A model generated the notes under the pieces. The model did no database searches. It was not told the DNA's origin and saw only the letters and a list, made by a program, of their open reading frames with translations. 64,000 nucleotides of DNA from contig BSBM01000307.1 in assembly GCA_027924585.1 (NCBI GenBank), forward strand, positions 13,163,501 through 13,227,500. The letters run 5' to 3'. The stretch comes from Larix kaempferi. Its lineage: Eukaryota; Streptophyta; Pinopsida; Pinales; Pinaceae. Position numbers and translations under genes: made by a program. Positions 1 through 10,246 of this stretch are shown here, piece after piece (the first letter of the stretch is position 1; every line of letters begins with the position of its first letter).

Positions 1-789
1 GGAATGGAGGGAGCGCTTGAGGTGAGCTAGTGTAGATGACGAGGAAGGTTGGGGGAGATGGTGGATAGAGCTTGGAGATTGCAAGGGGTGGGGGGGTGTA
101 GGAACAGGTAATGGATGGGAGTGATGAGAGGATGTAAATGGGGAGGCTATGTGGAAGGAGGTGTGGGTGTAGGCGGCTGGTGTGGAAGCAGCGTGGGTGC
201 AGGATGCAGGTGGACGCAGGCTGTGGTGGAAGTGGTGGTGGGGGTGGATGCAGGTTGGGCGGATTGCAGTGTTGCAAAGCGTTAGAATAGGAGCGCACTG
301 CGGGACGAACATAATTGGGAAGGGGAAGTGGTGCGGTAAGTTGGGGGAGTGAGGAAACAATGGTCACTGAAAAGCGATGCGATGGTGGAAATGGAAGGCG
401 AGCGTGGGGTGATTTGGGTGTGAGCGCAGGAGGGAGTCGAAGTTATAAGATGGTATGGGCGGGATGAGTGGATGGGGGAGAGATTCGGGTGAGGAATGTA
501 GAGAGCATGAAAGCTGGGCTACGTGAGCAAGAGATGAGAGGTCGTAGGTAAGGAGAGAGGGGAGTGCTGACGAAGGGAGAGGTGGCGGATGGAGATGGGT
601 CAGGTGTGCACAGGTGGTGGAGTGAAAGTAGGTATGGTGTGGGAGAGTGGAATGGAAATGCGAGTAGGCGGGAGTTACAGGTGGAGGCAGGAAGGAGGGA
701 GTGAGGGTTGCATGGAAGGAGGGAACGAGAGCTAGGGTTGCGGAGAAGTGAGGAGGATGAGTGGTCGTGGCTTGGAAGGAGAGGGGAAA

Positions 790-1327
790 TGTAATTTTTA
801 AACCTTAACAGTGAAGTACAAACTTATATGATTCTTAAGCATTTACAGAAAAACACACAATGGCACTCACATTACACAGAGATTTTCACCTGGAAACCCT
901 TAACCGGGAAAAAACCAGCAAAACTTAGAGCCGCATAGCTCCTTTCTCATTATATGTTTATTTTACATGTACAATACAATAAATGGTATTCTGCAGCATC
1001 TAAAACCCTAATTCGTTTACCCGAATTAGGTTACAACCCTAATTCCTTTTACCGGAATTAGATAGAGTACAATGGGTCGAAAATCGCGAAAAAGCAAAAA
1101 AGCAACCCAAAAAATTTTGCGCTCCGCGCGGACTCTGGGGGCCTAACGGCCCCCTCCGTGTCGTTTCGGAACCTAACGGTCCGAAACGAAGGGGGTGGGC
1201 CCTGTCGGGCTACCCCCCCCTCTAAACCCCCCCCCTCCGGACGCGCCCGGCGCAGGCGAATCACTAGTGCCGTAGGGATCGTGTTGTACACGCAGCGACC
1301 ATGTGAAGAGATATAACATACCCAACA
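790..1327 (-). repeat. Copia 3' LTR (left), long form
   Basis: This 538-bp LTR has ends TGTAATTTTT ... ACCCAACA on the plus strand. It matches 5,489-5,917 throughout except for an extra 109 bp at 1,156-1,264. The extra block is very GC-rich and contains a perfect 10-bp inverted repeat (TCGTTTCGGA / TCCGAAACGA) around a 9-bp loop, plus long C-runs. Confidence 0.93.
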
Positions 1328-1338
1328 TTCTCCCACTT
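1328..1338 (-). other. Copia polypurine tract
   Basis: The minus strand reads AAGTGGGAGAA directly before the 3' LTR start TGTTGGG. This is the standard copia plus-strand priming site, in the expected place between the gag-pol stop (1,374) and the LTR. Confidence 0.85.
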
Positions 1339-1373
1339 GTTGTTCTCTTCACATACAGGAGAAATTTATGACT

Positions 1374-4300
1374 TCAACAATTCAGGGCAATAATGCCCAT
1401 GTTCTCTTTGCACCAAGAGAACTTCTGAGTACTCACAGACTTTGTAAAAGAGTCTGCAACATTTACCAAAGTGTCAACCTTCTCCAGCAACACTTTGTTC
1501 TGTTCAACCATGTCTCTGACGAAATGGTACTGCACATCAATGTGCTTTGTCCTCGAGTGATAAGCAGGGTTCTTTGCCAGAAATATTGCACTTGAGCTAT
1601 CACAACCAATTTTTACTGCATTCTGAACAAAACCAATACCTGAACACAATCTTTGCAACCATACAGCTTCCTTACTTGCATGGGTAGCTGCCATGTATTC
1701 AGCTTCTGTAGTTGAGAGTGCAACTACAGCTTGTCTTCTACTCATCCAACTGATTGCTCCTCCAAATAGATTAAAAACGTAGCCACTTGTAGATCTTCTG
1801 TGATCAAGATCTCCAGCCCAGTCAGCATCAGCAAATCCTTGTATATCTATCTCTCTGTTTAGGCCAGGTCTTCCTTGGTAGCAGATTGCAGAATCTGTAG
1901 TGCCACGCAAATACCTGAAGACCCTCTTTACTGCAGTCCAATGTTCCTTTCCTGGTTTTGACATGTATCTACTCAAAACTCCCACTGCATGGGCTATATC
2001 TGGTCTAGTACAGACCATGGCATACATCAGACTGCCAACTGCACTAGCATAGGGAACATGAGACATGTCCTCTATCTCTTCTTGTGTCGTGGGACACTGT
2101 TCTGCAGATAACCTTACACCTACAGGAATGGGCACCTTCACTGGTTTGCTTTCCTGCATATTAAATCTCTTCAATATCGTTTCAACATATTTCCTCTGAT
2201 TTAACCAGAGTTTCCTGTTTTCACGATCTCTTTTTATTTCCATGCCCAAAATGAAATTTGCAGCACCAAGATCTTTCATGTCAAATTCAGATGACAGCTG
2301 ATTCTTGACATCCTTGATGATTTCCTTGTTGTTTCCAATTAGCAACATATCATCAACATACAATATTACATAAATAAAATGATCACCAATTAGCTTAAAA
2401 TAAACACAGTGATCAGCTTTGCTTCTTGAGAAACCAAGTCCCAGTATATAAGTATCAAATTTTTGATACCACATTCTGGGAGATTGTTTCAAACCGTAGA
2501 GAGACTTTTTCAGCTTACAGACAAGCTCCTTTCTTCCTTTTACCACAAACCGTTCTGGTTGCTTCATATAGATCTCTTCATTAAGATTTCCATGTAGGAA
2601 AGCCGTCTTTACATCCATTTGTTCTACTTCAAGATCAAAAGCAGCAGAAATAGATAAAAGAAATCTAATAGAAGTCAATTTTGCAACAGGTGAAAAAATC
2701 TCACCAAAATCGATGCCCTCAATTTGGGAGTAACCTTTCGCTACTAGTCGAGCCTTGTACTTCTCCACTTTACCTGCTGCATTTAACTTCTTCTTGAATA
2801 CCCATTTGCTTCCAATAGGCTTTCTTCCTTCTGGCAACTCAACCAGATCCCATGCCTCATTTTTGTCCAAGGCATCCATTTCTTCTATCATGGCCTTCTT
2901 CCATAGTTTACTATCTTCTGAATCCATTGCCTCTTTAGCAGTTCTAGGATCATCATCAGTAATAGATAACACAAAATTAGAACGAAAATCAGGGGGACTG
3001 TACCTTTCAACTTGCCTTCTTTCTCGGTCAGATCTCCTCAATACCGGAGTCTGTGGATCCGCCTCTTCATCTGATTCAGACGATTCTGCCTCCTCATCTG
3101 ATTCAGACGAATCTGGTTCCTCAAAAGAGTCACCTCTTTCATCCTTGATATCAAAGTGTAGCTTCTCTGAATCCTTTTCCTTTGGTACATCCTCAATCTT
3201 GGAAGTGCTTTCAACTTCTCTGAAGATCACATCTCGACTGTAAACTGTTTTCCTTTTTACTGGGTTCCACAGCTTGTAACCTTTCACTCCATCCTTGTAA
3301 CCAATGAAGATACATTTTTCTGCTTTATTATCCAACTTGCTCCTTTTCTCCTTTGGAACATGTACAAAAGCATCACACCCAAACACTCTGAGATGAGAGA
3401 GAGAGGGTTTCTTACCAGTCCAAACCTCATGAGGTGTCTTGTCAACCAACACTGATGTGGGTGTCCTATTCACTAGGTAACACGCAGTGTCAACAGCTTC
3501 TGCCCAGAATTGTTGTGCTAGCCCTGCACCACTGAGCATACTCCTTGCCTTTTCCATCAATGTCCTGTTCATCCTTTCTGCAACCCCATTCTGTTGAGGT
3601 GTGTATGGAGTAGTCTTTTGCCTTGCTATTCCACACATTTTACAGAACTCCTCAAATTCACTTTCACAGAATTCTCCACCGTTATCTGTTCTGAGTACTT
3701 TTATTTTCTTCTCAGTTTGATTCTCTACAAGAGCCTTAAATTCTTTGAATCTATTAAAAACCTCAGATTTCTTACGCAGGAAATAAATCCAAGTTTTTCT
3801 TGAGAAATCATCTATGAATGAAACATAATACACAGATTTACCTAGTGATGGAACAGGCACAGGTCCAAAAACATCACTGTGTATTAATTCTAAGATTCCT
3901 TTAGCTCTTACAACACCAGATGAGAATCGTACCCGATTCTGTTTACCATATAAGCAATGTTCACAGAAATCGAAATCTAATGTGAAGTCAGACATGCCTT
4001 CAGCCATACTTTTACCTTGTAATAGTCGAAGACCCTTTTCTCCAATATGTCCCAGCCTTCGATGCCATAGCGATGTCTTCTCACTAGAGACAGTAAGGAC
4101 TCTGTCTCCTTCATTTTTACCCTCAGAAACAATAGTGCTGTTACATCCATTTTTGAAGGTGCTTCCCAACAACTTGTATAGAGTTCCAATCCGAACTCCC
4201 CTCATCAGCACCAATGACTCTCGAACCATCTTGCATGTGTTCTTTTCAAATAAAGTTTTCACACCTGCATCATCCATTTTACTTACAGATATAAGGTTTC

Positions 4301-5360
4301 TAGCCAACTTTGGAATGTGCAGAACCCCGGGAAGAGTTTTAACCCTTCCATCTTTGAGCAGTAGCTTGACCTTTCCTCGACCTATGATTTTCGCTACCGA
4401 GTTGTCTCCCAGAAATACATCTCCTCCATCATACTTTTCGTATTCAGAAAACCACTCCCTGTGAGGAGTCATATGATAAGACGCACCTGATTCAATCAAC
4501 CACGAATCATGCTCTGCATGTGTACTTGAAGATGCCAGATACACATCTCCTCCTTCCTCTGTAGATTCTTTCCCATCTGCGGATGGAGCGTCATTAGGTC
4601 CTCTACTTTTATCAGTAATTTTCGATTTACAATCCTTCTTGTAATGCCCAGCTTTTCCGCACTTCCAGCATTTTCTTACAGAAGGTCCTGGAGATTTAGA
4701 TCTCCCTCTAGATTTAGATCTACCACCTGAAGACTTATTTTTAGATCTGTCTCCAGGGCGACCTCTTACAAATAAGGCATCCTTGGCTGAACTGTCTATG
4801 GATCTCCGCCTCATTTCCTCCGATAGTAGGGATGCAACCACATTCTCGAAGTTTAGTGTGGTTGCATTACTCCCAATAGCTATGACCAGATTATCCCATG
4901 AATCTGGCAAAGAGCACAACAGACTAATACACTTTTCATCATCATCAAGTGCAATACCAACAGATGTCAACTGACTTACCAGAGTATTGAAGGCGTTTAG
5001 ATGCTCTGATACAGAGTCTCCATCAGTCATCCTCAGAAGGTACAATTTCTTTCGCAGAAATAACTTATTTACCAGGGACTTTGACTGATACAGATTTCCC
5101 AGTTTGTCCCATAGCTTCTTTGCACTGTCTTCTCCAGATACGTTCACCAATACCGAATCTGCGAGGCAAAGACAAATGGTGCTCCTTGCTTTTCTTTCCA
5201 GCTTTTCCCATTCTTCTTTTACCATACCAGAGGGCATGGTACCTGGATCTACTGCGATCTACTGTTCTCTATCTACCAGAAGATCTTCCATCTTGAGCTT
5301 CCATAGCTCAAAGCTCTGACCATTAAATTTCTCAATCTCGAATCTAGAACTGCTCGCCAT
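1374..5360 (-). pseudogene. Copia gag-pol polyprotein with one in-frame stop
   Basis: The natural start is the ATG at 5,360-5,358 (product begins MASSSRFEIEKFNG, a typical copia gag start). An in-frame TAG at 5,261-5,259, where the family usually has Trp, interrupts codon 34. From the next ATG (5,237) the frame is open for 1,287 residues. In that numbering there is a gag region, then a CCHC zinc knuckle (C190-C203, CWKCGKAGHYKKDC), a protease motif IESGASYHM at about 248, an integrase with H392/H397/C425/C428 zinc site and D455, D518, E554, an acidic Ser/Glu linker near 705-727, reverse transcriptase with YVDD at 960-963, and RNase H (FADADWAGD, then STTEAEYMA). The protease catalytic Asp is replaced by Glu (E249; the family motif is usually DSG). 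Otherwise every catalytic motif looks intact, so the element could have moved recently or be mobilised in trans. Confidence 0.93.
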
Positions 5361-5474
5361 TCTTTAAAGAAAAATAAATCACCGCTGCAAAGCTCCCACT
5401 GAAACCAGGTTTATCACAAATCCAAGATCGAGCCAAACCCTTGGAAACAAAGGCGTCCCTCTGAACCCAAAAAT

Positions 5475-5486
5475 GCTCTGATACCA
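5475..5486 (-). other. Copia primer binding site (tRNA-iMet)
   Basis: The minus strand reads TGGTATCAGAGC, complementary to the 3' end of plant initiator tRNA-Met, two bases inside the 5' LTR end. This sets element orientation and the LTR boundary. Confidence 0.92.
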
Positions 5487-5488
5487 AA

Positions 5489-5917
5489 TGTAATTTTTAA
5501 ACCTTAACAGTGAAGTACAAACTTATATGATTCTTAAGCATTTACAGAAAAACACACAATGGCACTCACATTACACAGAGATTTTCACCTGGAAACCCTT
5601 AACCGGGAAAAAACCAGCAAAACTTAGAGCCGCATAGCTCCTTTCTCATTATATGTTTATTTTACATGTACAATACAATAAATGGTATTCTGCAGCATCT
5701 AAAACCCTAATTCGTTTACCCGAATTAGGTTACAACCCTAATTCCTTTTACCGGAATTAGATAGAGTACAATGGGTCGAAAATCGCGAAAAAGCAAAAAA
5801 GCAACCCAAAAAATTTTGCGCTCCGCGCGGACTCTGGGGGCCTAACGGCCCCCTTAGTGCCGTAGGGATCGTGTTGTACACGCAGCGACCATGTGAAGAG
5901 ATATAACATACCCAACA
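5489..5917 (-). repeat. Copia 5' LTR (right), short form
   Basis: This 429-bp LTR has TG...CA ends and lacks the 109-bp GC-rich block present in the left LTR; the junction is CCCCCT|TAGTGCC. The two LTRs are otherwise identical by eye, so the indel arose during or after the last round of transposition. Confidence 0.93.
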
Positions 5918-6077
5918 AGTAGGCGGTGAATTACGTGGGAGTGAAGCTATGCGGAAATAGAGTGTGAGTGAAAGAGGAGCAATGAGTGAGAAAATAAAAC
6001 ATGCAAGAGATGGAGAGTGATAGGAATGAATGCTGAGAGCTTGAGTGCGAGCAAGAGCCTAAAGCTCCAATACCACT

Positions 6078-6312
6078 TGTAAGCTACCAGGCTTACATGA
6101 TTATCTTAATAGATAATATATATATTTTTATAATTGAATTGATGATTTTACAATAGGAATGGCCGATATTAAATATGGCCTGATGATTTTACAATAGGAA
6201 TGGCCGATATTAAATATGGCATAACAAGAATAGACATGTCATTTAATAATTAATAATTAATTATCCTAATATAATAATAATACATTTGTAATAACTAATT
6301 AGGTTTATTACA
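6078..6312 (-). repeat. LTR of the small retroelement (copy A)
   Basis: This 235-bp LTR has TG...CA ends (plus strand TGTAAGCTACC ... TTTATTACA). It is nearly identical to 20,079-20,313 and related to 17,095-17,308. Both right-hand LTRs contain an internal tandem duplication of about 37-40 bp (the segment with GGCCGATATTAAATATGGC appears twice) that the 17.1-kb LTR lacks. Confidence 0.8.
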
Positions 6313-9300
6313 ATATATATATATGTTGATGCTAACCATGTGTTTGTTGGAATGTGAAGAAAGTAACCTTGTTGAAGAATATTATGTATCATATATTTTT
6401 ATGCTTGATGTTAATCATATGGGTGATTGAAATACGATTTTCATGTGAATGTATATTTTTTGAATATTTGAAGGCCTTGTAAAGAGGTTTGAAGACCCTA
6501 TGATGGAAATTTAATATTGACCCTTTCTCCTTGAGTCCACTCTACTAGTGTCGATTCTCACACATGAAGTTAGGAAATGGGATGGTGATAGGAGTCACAT
6601 TCCATAGGTAGTGGAGATGGACGGGAAAGTAGGTGGTAGTGGGAAGTATTATTGTTAGAAAGATGTTATCTTTCTGATACATGTATGGGGATGTATGTTA
6701 TCCTTTTGTAAAAGCATGTATGTATTATGCATCAAGGATAATGCATTGTTTAAGGGGGAGGGGATGTATTAATGCTCCATAAGTTAAGACCCTAGGTAGA
6801 CATATGATTTAGACATTAAGGCACTAGGTTCCATGACCATGATTTGGACATTATTAATATTTTATTTTATTATTAATTAAATAAATAAACTAGATTGAGA
6901 GAGGCAACTAAAATAGCATGGCCGGGGCATGGTTCCAGAGGTGAGGGGGTTGGGGGGTTAGGAGTTTATCCTCACCCTAACACTACTCAGAGGACCCTAA
7001 CTATGTTTATTTTGGTATGTGGGGATACTACTAGACCTAAATCATCGTTAGATGGACCCCTTGCACTAATACACCCCCCTTGGAGTTTTTTGGGTGACAA
7101 AATGTTATTTTTTACTAAGTTCCTAAGTGTCATTCCATTTTTTGGGTTTTTATGGATAAATATCAACTAAGAATATCCTCCTCCTAGTTTCTGGGGATTG
7201 TGAGCTAGATTTGTGCTTCCATATCCTTGGTTTTTGCTTCCACTCCTTGATTGTTTCCTCCACAAAGCACAAGTGAGCCCTCCTTGCTTTTCTTGGGTTT
7301 TTATCCTCAATTCTTTCCTTCATTAATGATCAAGTGCACCTTCCCTACTTTCTTGGGATTTTCCTTGATTTTTTTTCTTAGTAACTCCCTTCTTTACTCT
7401 CTTTATGTTGGCCTTTGCTATTCCAAGAAAAGGCATATTTTATGTAACTCCATCTTCATGAATTTGGGTTGGCCCACTTCATTTAGTAACCACTCTCTCT
7501 CATGAATTCGAATTGGGAAAGAAAAATTTGAATTCCCTCCTTTAGCTAAGATTCGAAATTGTTCTCTCTCTCCTTTGGCTAGGGGTTGGCACGGGGGGTT
7601 CACTCAGTGAACTTGTTACATAGCACCATCGTTCGCAGGATATTAAAGAATATCCCTAATTTCACTAAATATTGGAAAATGCGTCCTAAAATTGTATTGT
7701 TGAACCCCCCTCCCAATATACCTTTCCATTTAAGAAAACCCCTATTTTCAACAGATATTTGTAGATATCCATTTTTATCAACCCATTTTTAATACCTCAT
7801 TTATATCATATTATCAAGGTGTAACAAACAAGATCCCTAATGCATCTTAGTATAAGCAAACAAGATGCTAAATAAAGTAGTAGTATACTACTATCCATGA
7901 TCCCACTGGGATTGCAAGGGCGACTAATCAATTTGTAGCATTGGATAGTGGAAGACCCAATGAAATAGTAATGGGGAAGGTAAAATGAGTAAAAGGAAAC
8001 CCATCAAGAGATCAATGTAACAAAGAATGTAAAAGATAGATAGTCCAATAGTCAATGCAATGCTTAGAAAAGAGGAGAATTACGGATGTTTCAAACCACA
8101 ACCTACCGATCTACAAATTTCATATCATGTAAATACAAATATAGCCATAGAGAGCTCAAGTTTTCTATAAGATTAATAAATTAAACTCCATAAAAATACA
8201 AAATTGAAAAACTTTCGTGGATGGACTTCCCTACCTTCCTATCAAAGAAAGCATCATTGATATTTGAACCCAAATGAACATAGAAAGATTCCTCTTACTT
8301 TCCAATAACACCATATGATCCTGTGCATCTCTTGGATTTGGGTCATTCACAAGATTCAATGAATTGCCTTCACTTCCTCTACATTTATTCTTGCAATCAA
8401 GGGAATTAGCAACATTTAGTTACCTTTTCGTCAGTTAATATATCTAATTCATTTTATCTTTACGGGAGAGGAAAAAAATCCATTGTTAAGTTTCAATCAT
8501 GCAATAGATATAAAGATACATAGATGGTGAAACTTATATGATACCATTTCATGGTAATGATAACACATAAGGTATGTAAACAAGGATTTAGATTTTCACC
8601 TTTGTTCATGTCAGTTCCAATACAATATTAAGAAGGATTCCTTGCATATAAGAATTGAAATTTAAATTACGAGTGTGCCAAATATAACTCAATATAACAA
8701 CTATTCTTAACTAGAAATGTGAAAATGTTAAAGAATAATACAAAAAGTTGAAAGAAATTTTTGTCATGAAAGATTGATCTATCTTTTCTTGGTTCCGATG
8801 ATCCAAGAAAGATTGATCTCACTTTTCTTTCTTTTCGTGGAACAAGGTCTGATTGAATGTCAATACCCACCTAAACCCCAACCTAAAAAATGAAGAGTTA
8901 GATCCTTTACTATAATGCCTACAAAAAATACAATATAATTGTTCAACTCCAGAACTCTCGATTAGCTACATCTCTTAACTTTGGAGTTGACGAGGAACCA
9001 AATGCACACTCAAACATACTGAACAATTTCATAGGCTACAATGTGACTTATATCTAGAAAAGAAACACACTTTGGAAATTGGCCTCATATAGAACAAAAT
9101 GTATAATATTACAAGCTTTACTCACTTTTAACACTAGTAAACTCAACCTCAATTATCGAGAAAGTGTAAAATCTTGCATACATATTCATAAGAAGCGGTA
9201 ACTGACCTTTTGGACATCACATCAATAACATTCTACATAAAAGAACAAAATACTATCACCCTGGCTATCTCAATGCCAAAAAATTCTAATATTGTAATGC

Positions 9301-10246
9301 CTGTTATTCCAAGAATCATCCCTCGTATCTAAATAACTTCGCCAAGCAACAAAAGGAGTAACCCCACAAAAATAAAACACAGAGCATGGTTAATGGTAAT
9401 AGTTGCAATATTATCGAAATTTCAAAAATCCAAATACATTGCAGAAGTTGCTCTAAGATCTTTACAAAAACATTCAAGTCTTTGTTGGAATAAGAAATGA
9501 TGAAAAAATTAATTGACACATAAATCCATAAAGTTTAAACGAATTATAAACATTCACATATATTTTTATTAAGCAAAATGGAAGATATGATAAGTCAAAA
9601 TCATTGTTAAGTCAAGAGTATTAGTTTATCTTATAGCTATGATGCTATGTATGATATAAATTGTACTCAAAAGAGTCACCTTCTCCATTTCCACTACTAA
9701 AAGACTACTAAAAGATTAAAGAGGGCACTGCCCTGGATTTTGAAAACATGTAAATATAAAGTATTTGATCAAATGATCTTGACATCGACTCTAAATGACG
9801 ACTAGTATAGAGGAATGCAAGTTATCCAACTTCCAAAATGTCAATGTGCTTGATTGAAAACCTTCCAACACCTTTAGCCTTGATTTTTAAATCTCGCTGA
9901 CATGAGGTTCACATCATGAATGCCACATGAATTTGCATCAACCCATGTACTTGTAACAATCAAATAATCATGTGAAATCCAAATCTGTATTGAAATATGA
10001 TTTAAAATAATAAGATGGATGGTTACACTAGCACAATATCTATCTTGAAAGCTGAAATACGACTACAAAAAATTAATGGTCAGAGAAACTTACACAAAAA
10101 AGTAGGCGGCAAAAATTAGGTTGGTTTATCCCAAAATTCACCATTCGAAGGGTTCACTGCACCTGAGGCCAAAAAAATAAAATCAAGATGGCATTGCTAC
10201 ATGAAATCAACAAAAATACAACCAATAATTATTTATAAATTATCTA
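6313..10246. other. Non-coding part of copy A, with a candidate plus-strand LTR
   Basis: I see no gene here. A purine run at 6,752-6,764 (AAGGGGGAGGGGA) followed at once by TGTATTAATGCTCC looks like a polypurine tract joined to a plus-strand LTR start. A matching end TTGTTACA lies at 7,613-7,620, giving a candidate LTR of 856 bp, present identically in copy B (20,766-21,621). From 7,621 to 10,246 the sequence is AT-rich with no open frame showing a recognisable motif. Open frames at 6,895-7,170 and 7,251-7,505 exist in both copies but look like chance. Confidence 0.4.

Larger units (their letters stand above)
790..5917 (-). mobile_element. Ty1/copia LTR retrotransposon, near-intact, recent
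   Basis: The element is on the minus strand with LTRs at 790-1,327 and 5,489-5,917. It has a perfect initiator tRNA-Met primer binding site (5,475-5,486), a polypurine tract beside the 3' LTR (1,328-1,338), and one long gag-pol frame in the copia order protease, integrase, reverse transcriptase, RNase H. The LTRs show no differences I can see apart from one 109-bp indel, which indicates recent insertion. It lies inside the leader of a smaller LTR retroelement; the unoccupied site is preserved in copy B near 19,917. No clear 5-bp target-site duplication is visible. One nonsense codon near the start of gag is the only obvious lesion. Confidence 0.95.
1..6312 (-). mobile_element. Small LTR retroelement, copy A, partial, with nested copia
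   Basis: Positions 1-789 and 5,918-6,077 are the leader/internal part, and 6,078-6,312 is the LTR, of the element that is complete at 17,095-20,313. The element reads on the minus strand, so this is its 5' half; the rest lies outside the window. A primer binding site for initiator tRNA-Met lies at 6,064-6,075 (minus strand TGGTATTGGAGC, two mismatches to the usual TGGTATCAGAGC), two bases inside the LTR. The leader is G-rich on the plus strand and has no convincing coding capacity. A copia element is inserted at 787-5,917. Confidence 0.75.

Noticed and set aside
1058-1336. 92-codon open frame at the left copia LTR
   Set aside because: It is composed of LTR sequence including the GC-rich hairpin block; it is not a gene.
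2755-3243. Ser-rich open frame opposite the copia gag-pol gene
   Set aside because: Antisense shadow of the acidic Ser/Glu linker and reverse transcriptase.
6895-7170. 91-codon open frame conserved at 20,896-21,171
   Set aside because: Identity only reflects the recent duplication; no motif, and it falls inside a candidate LTR.
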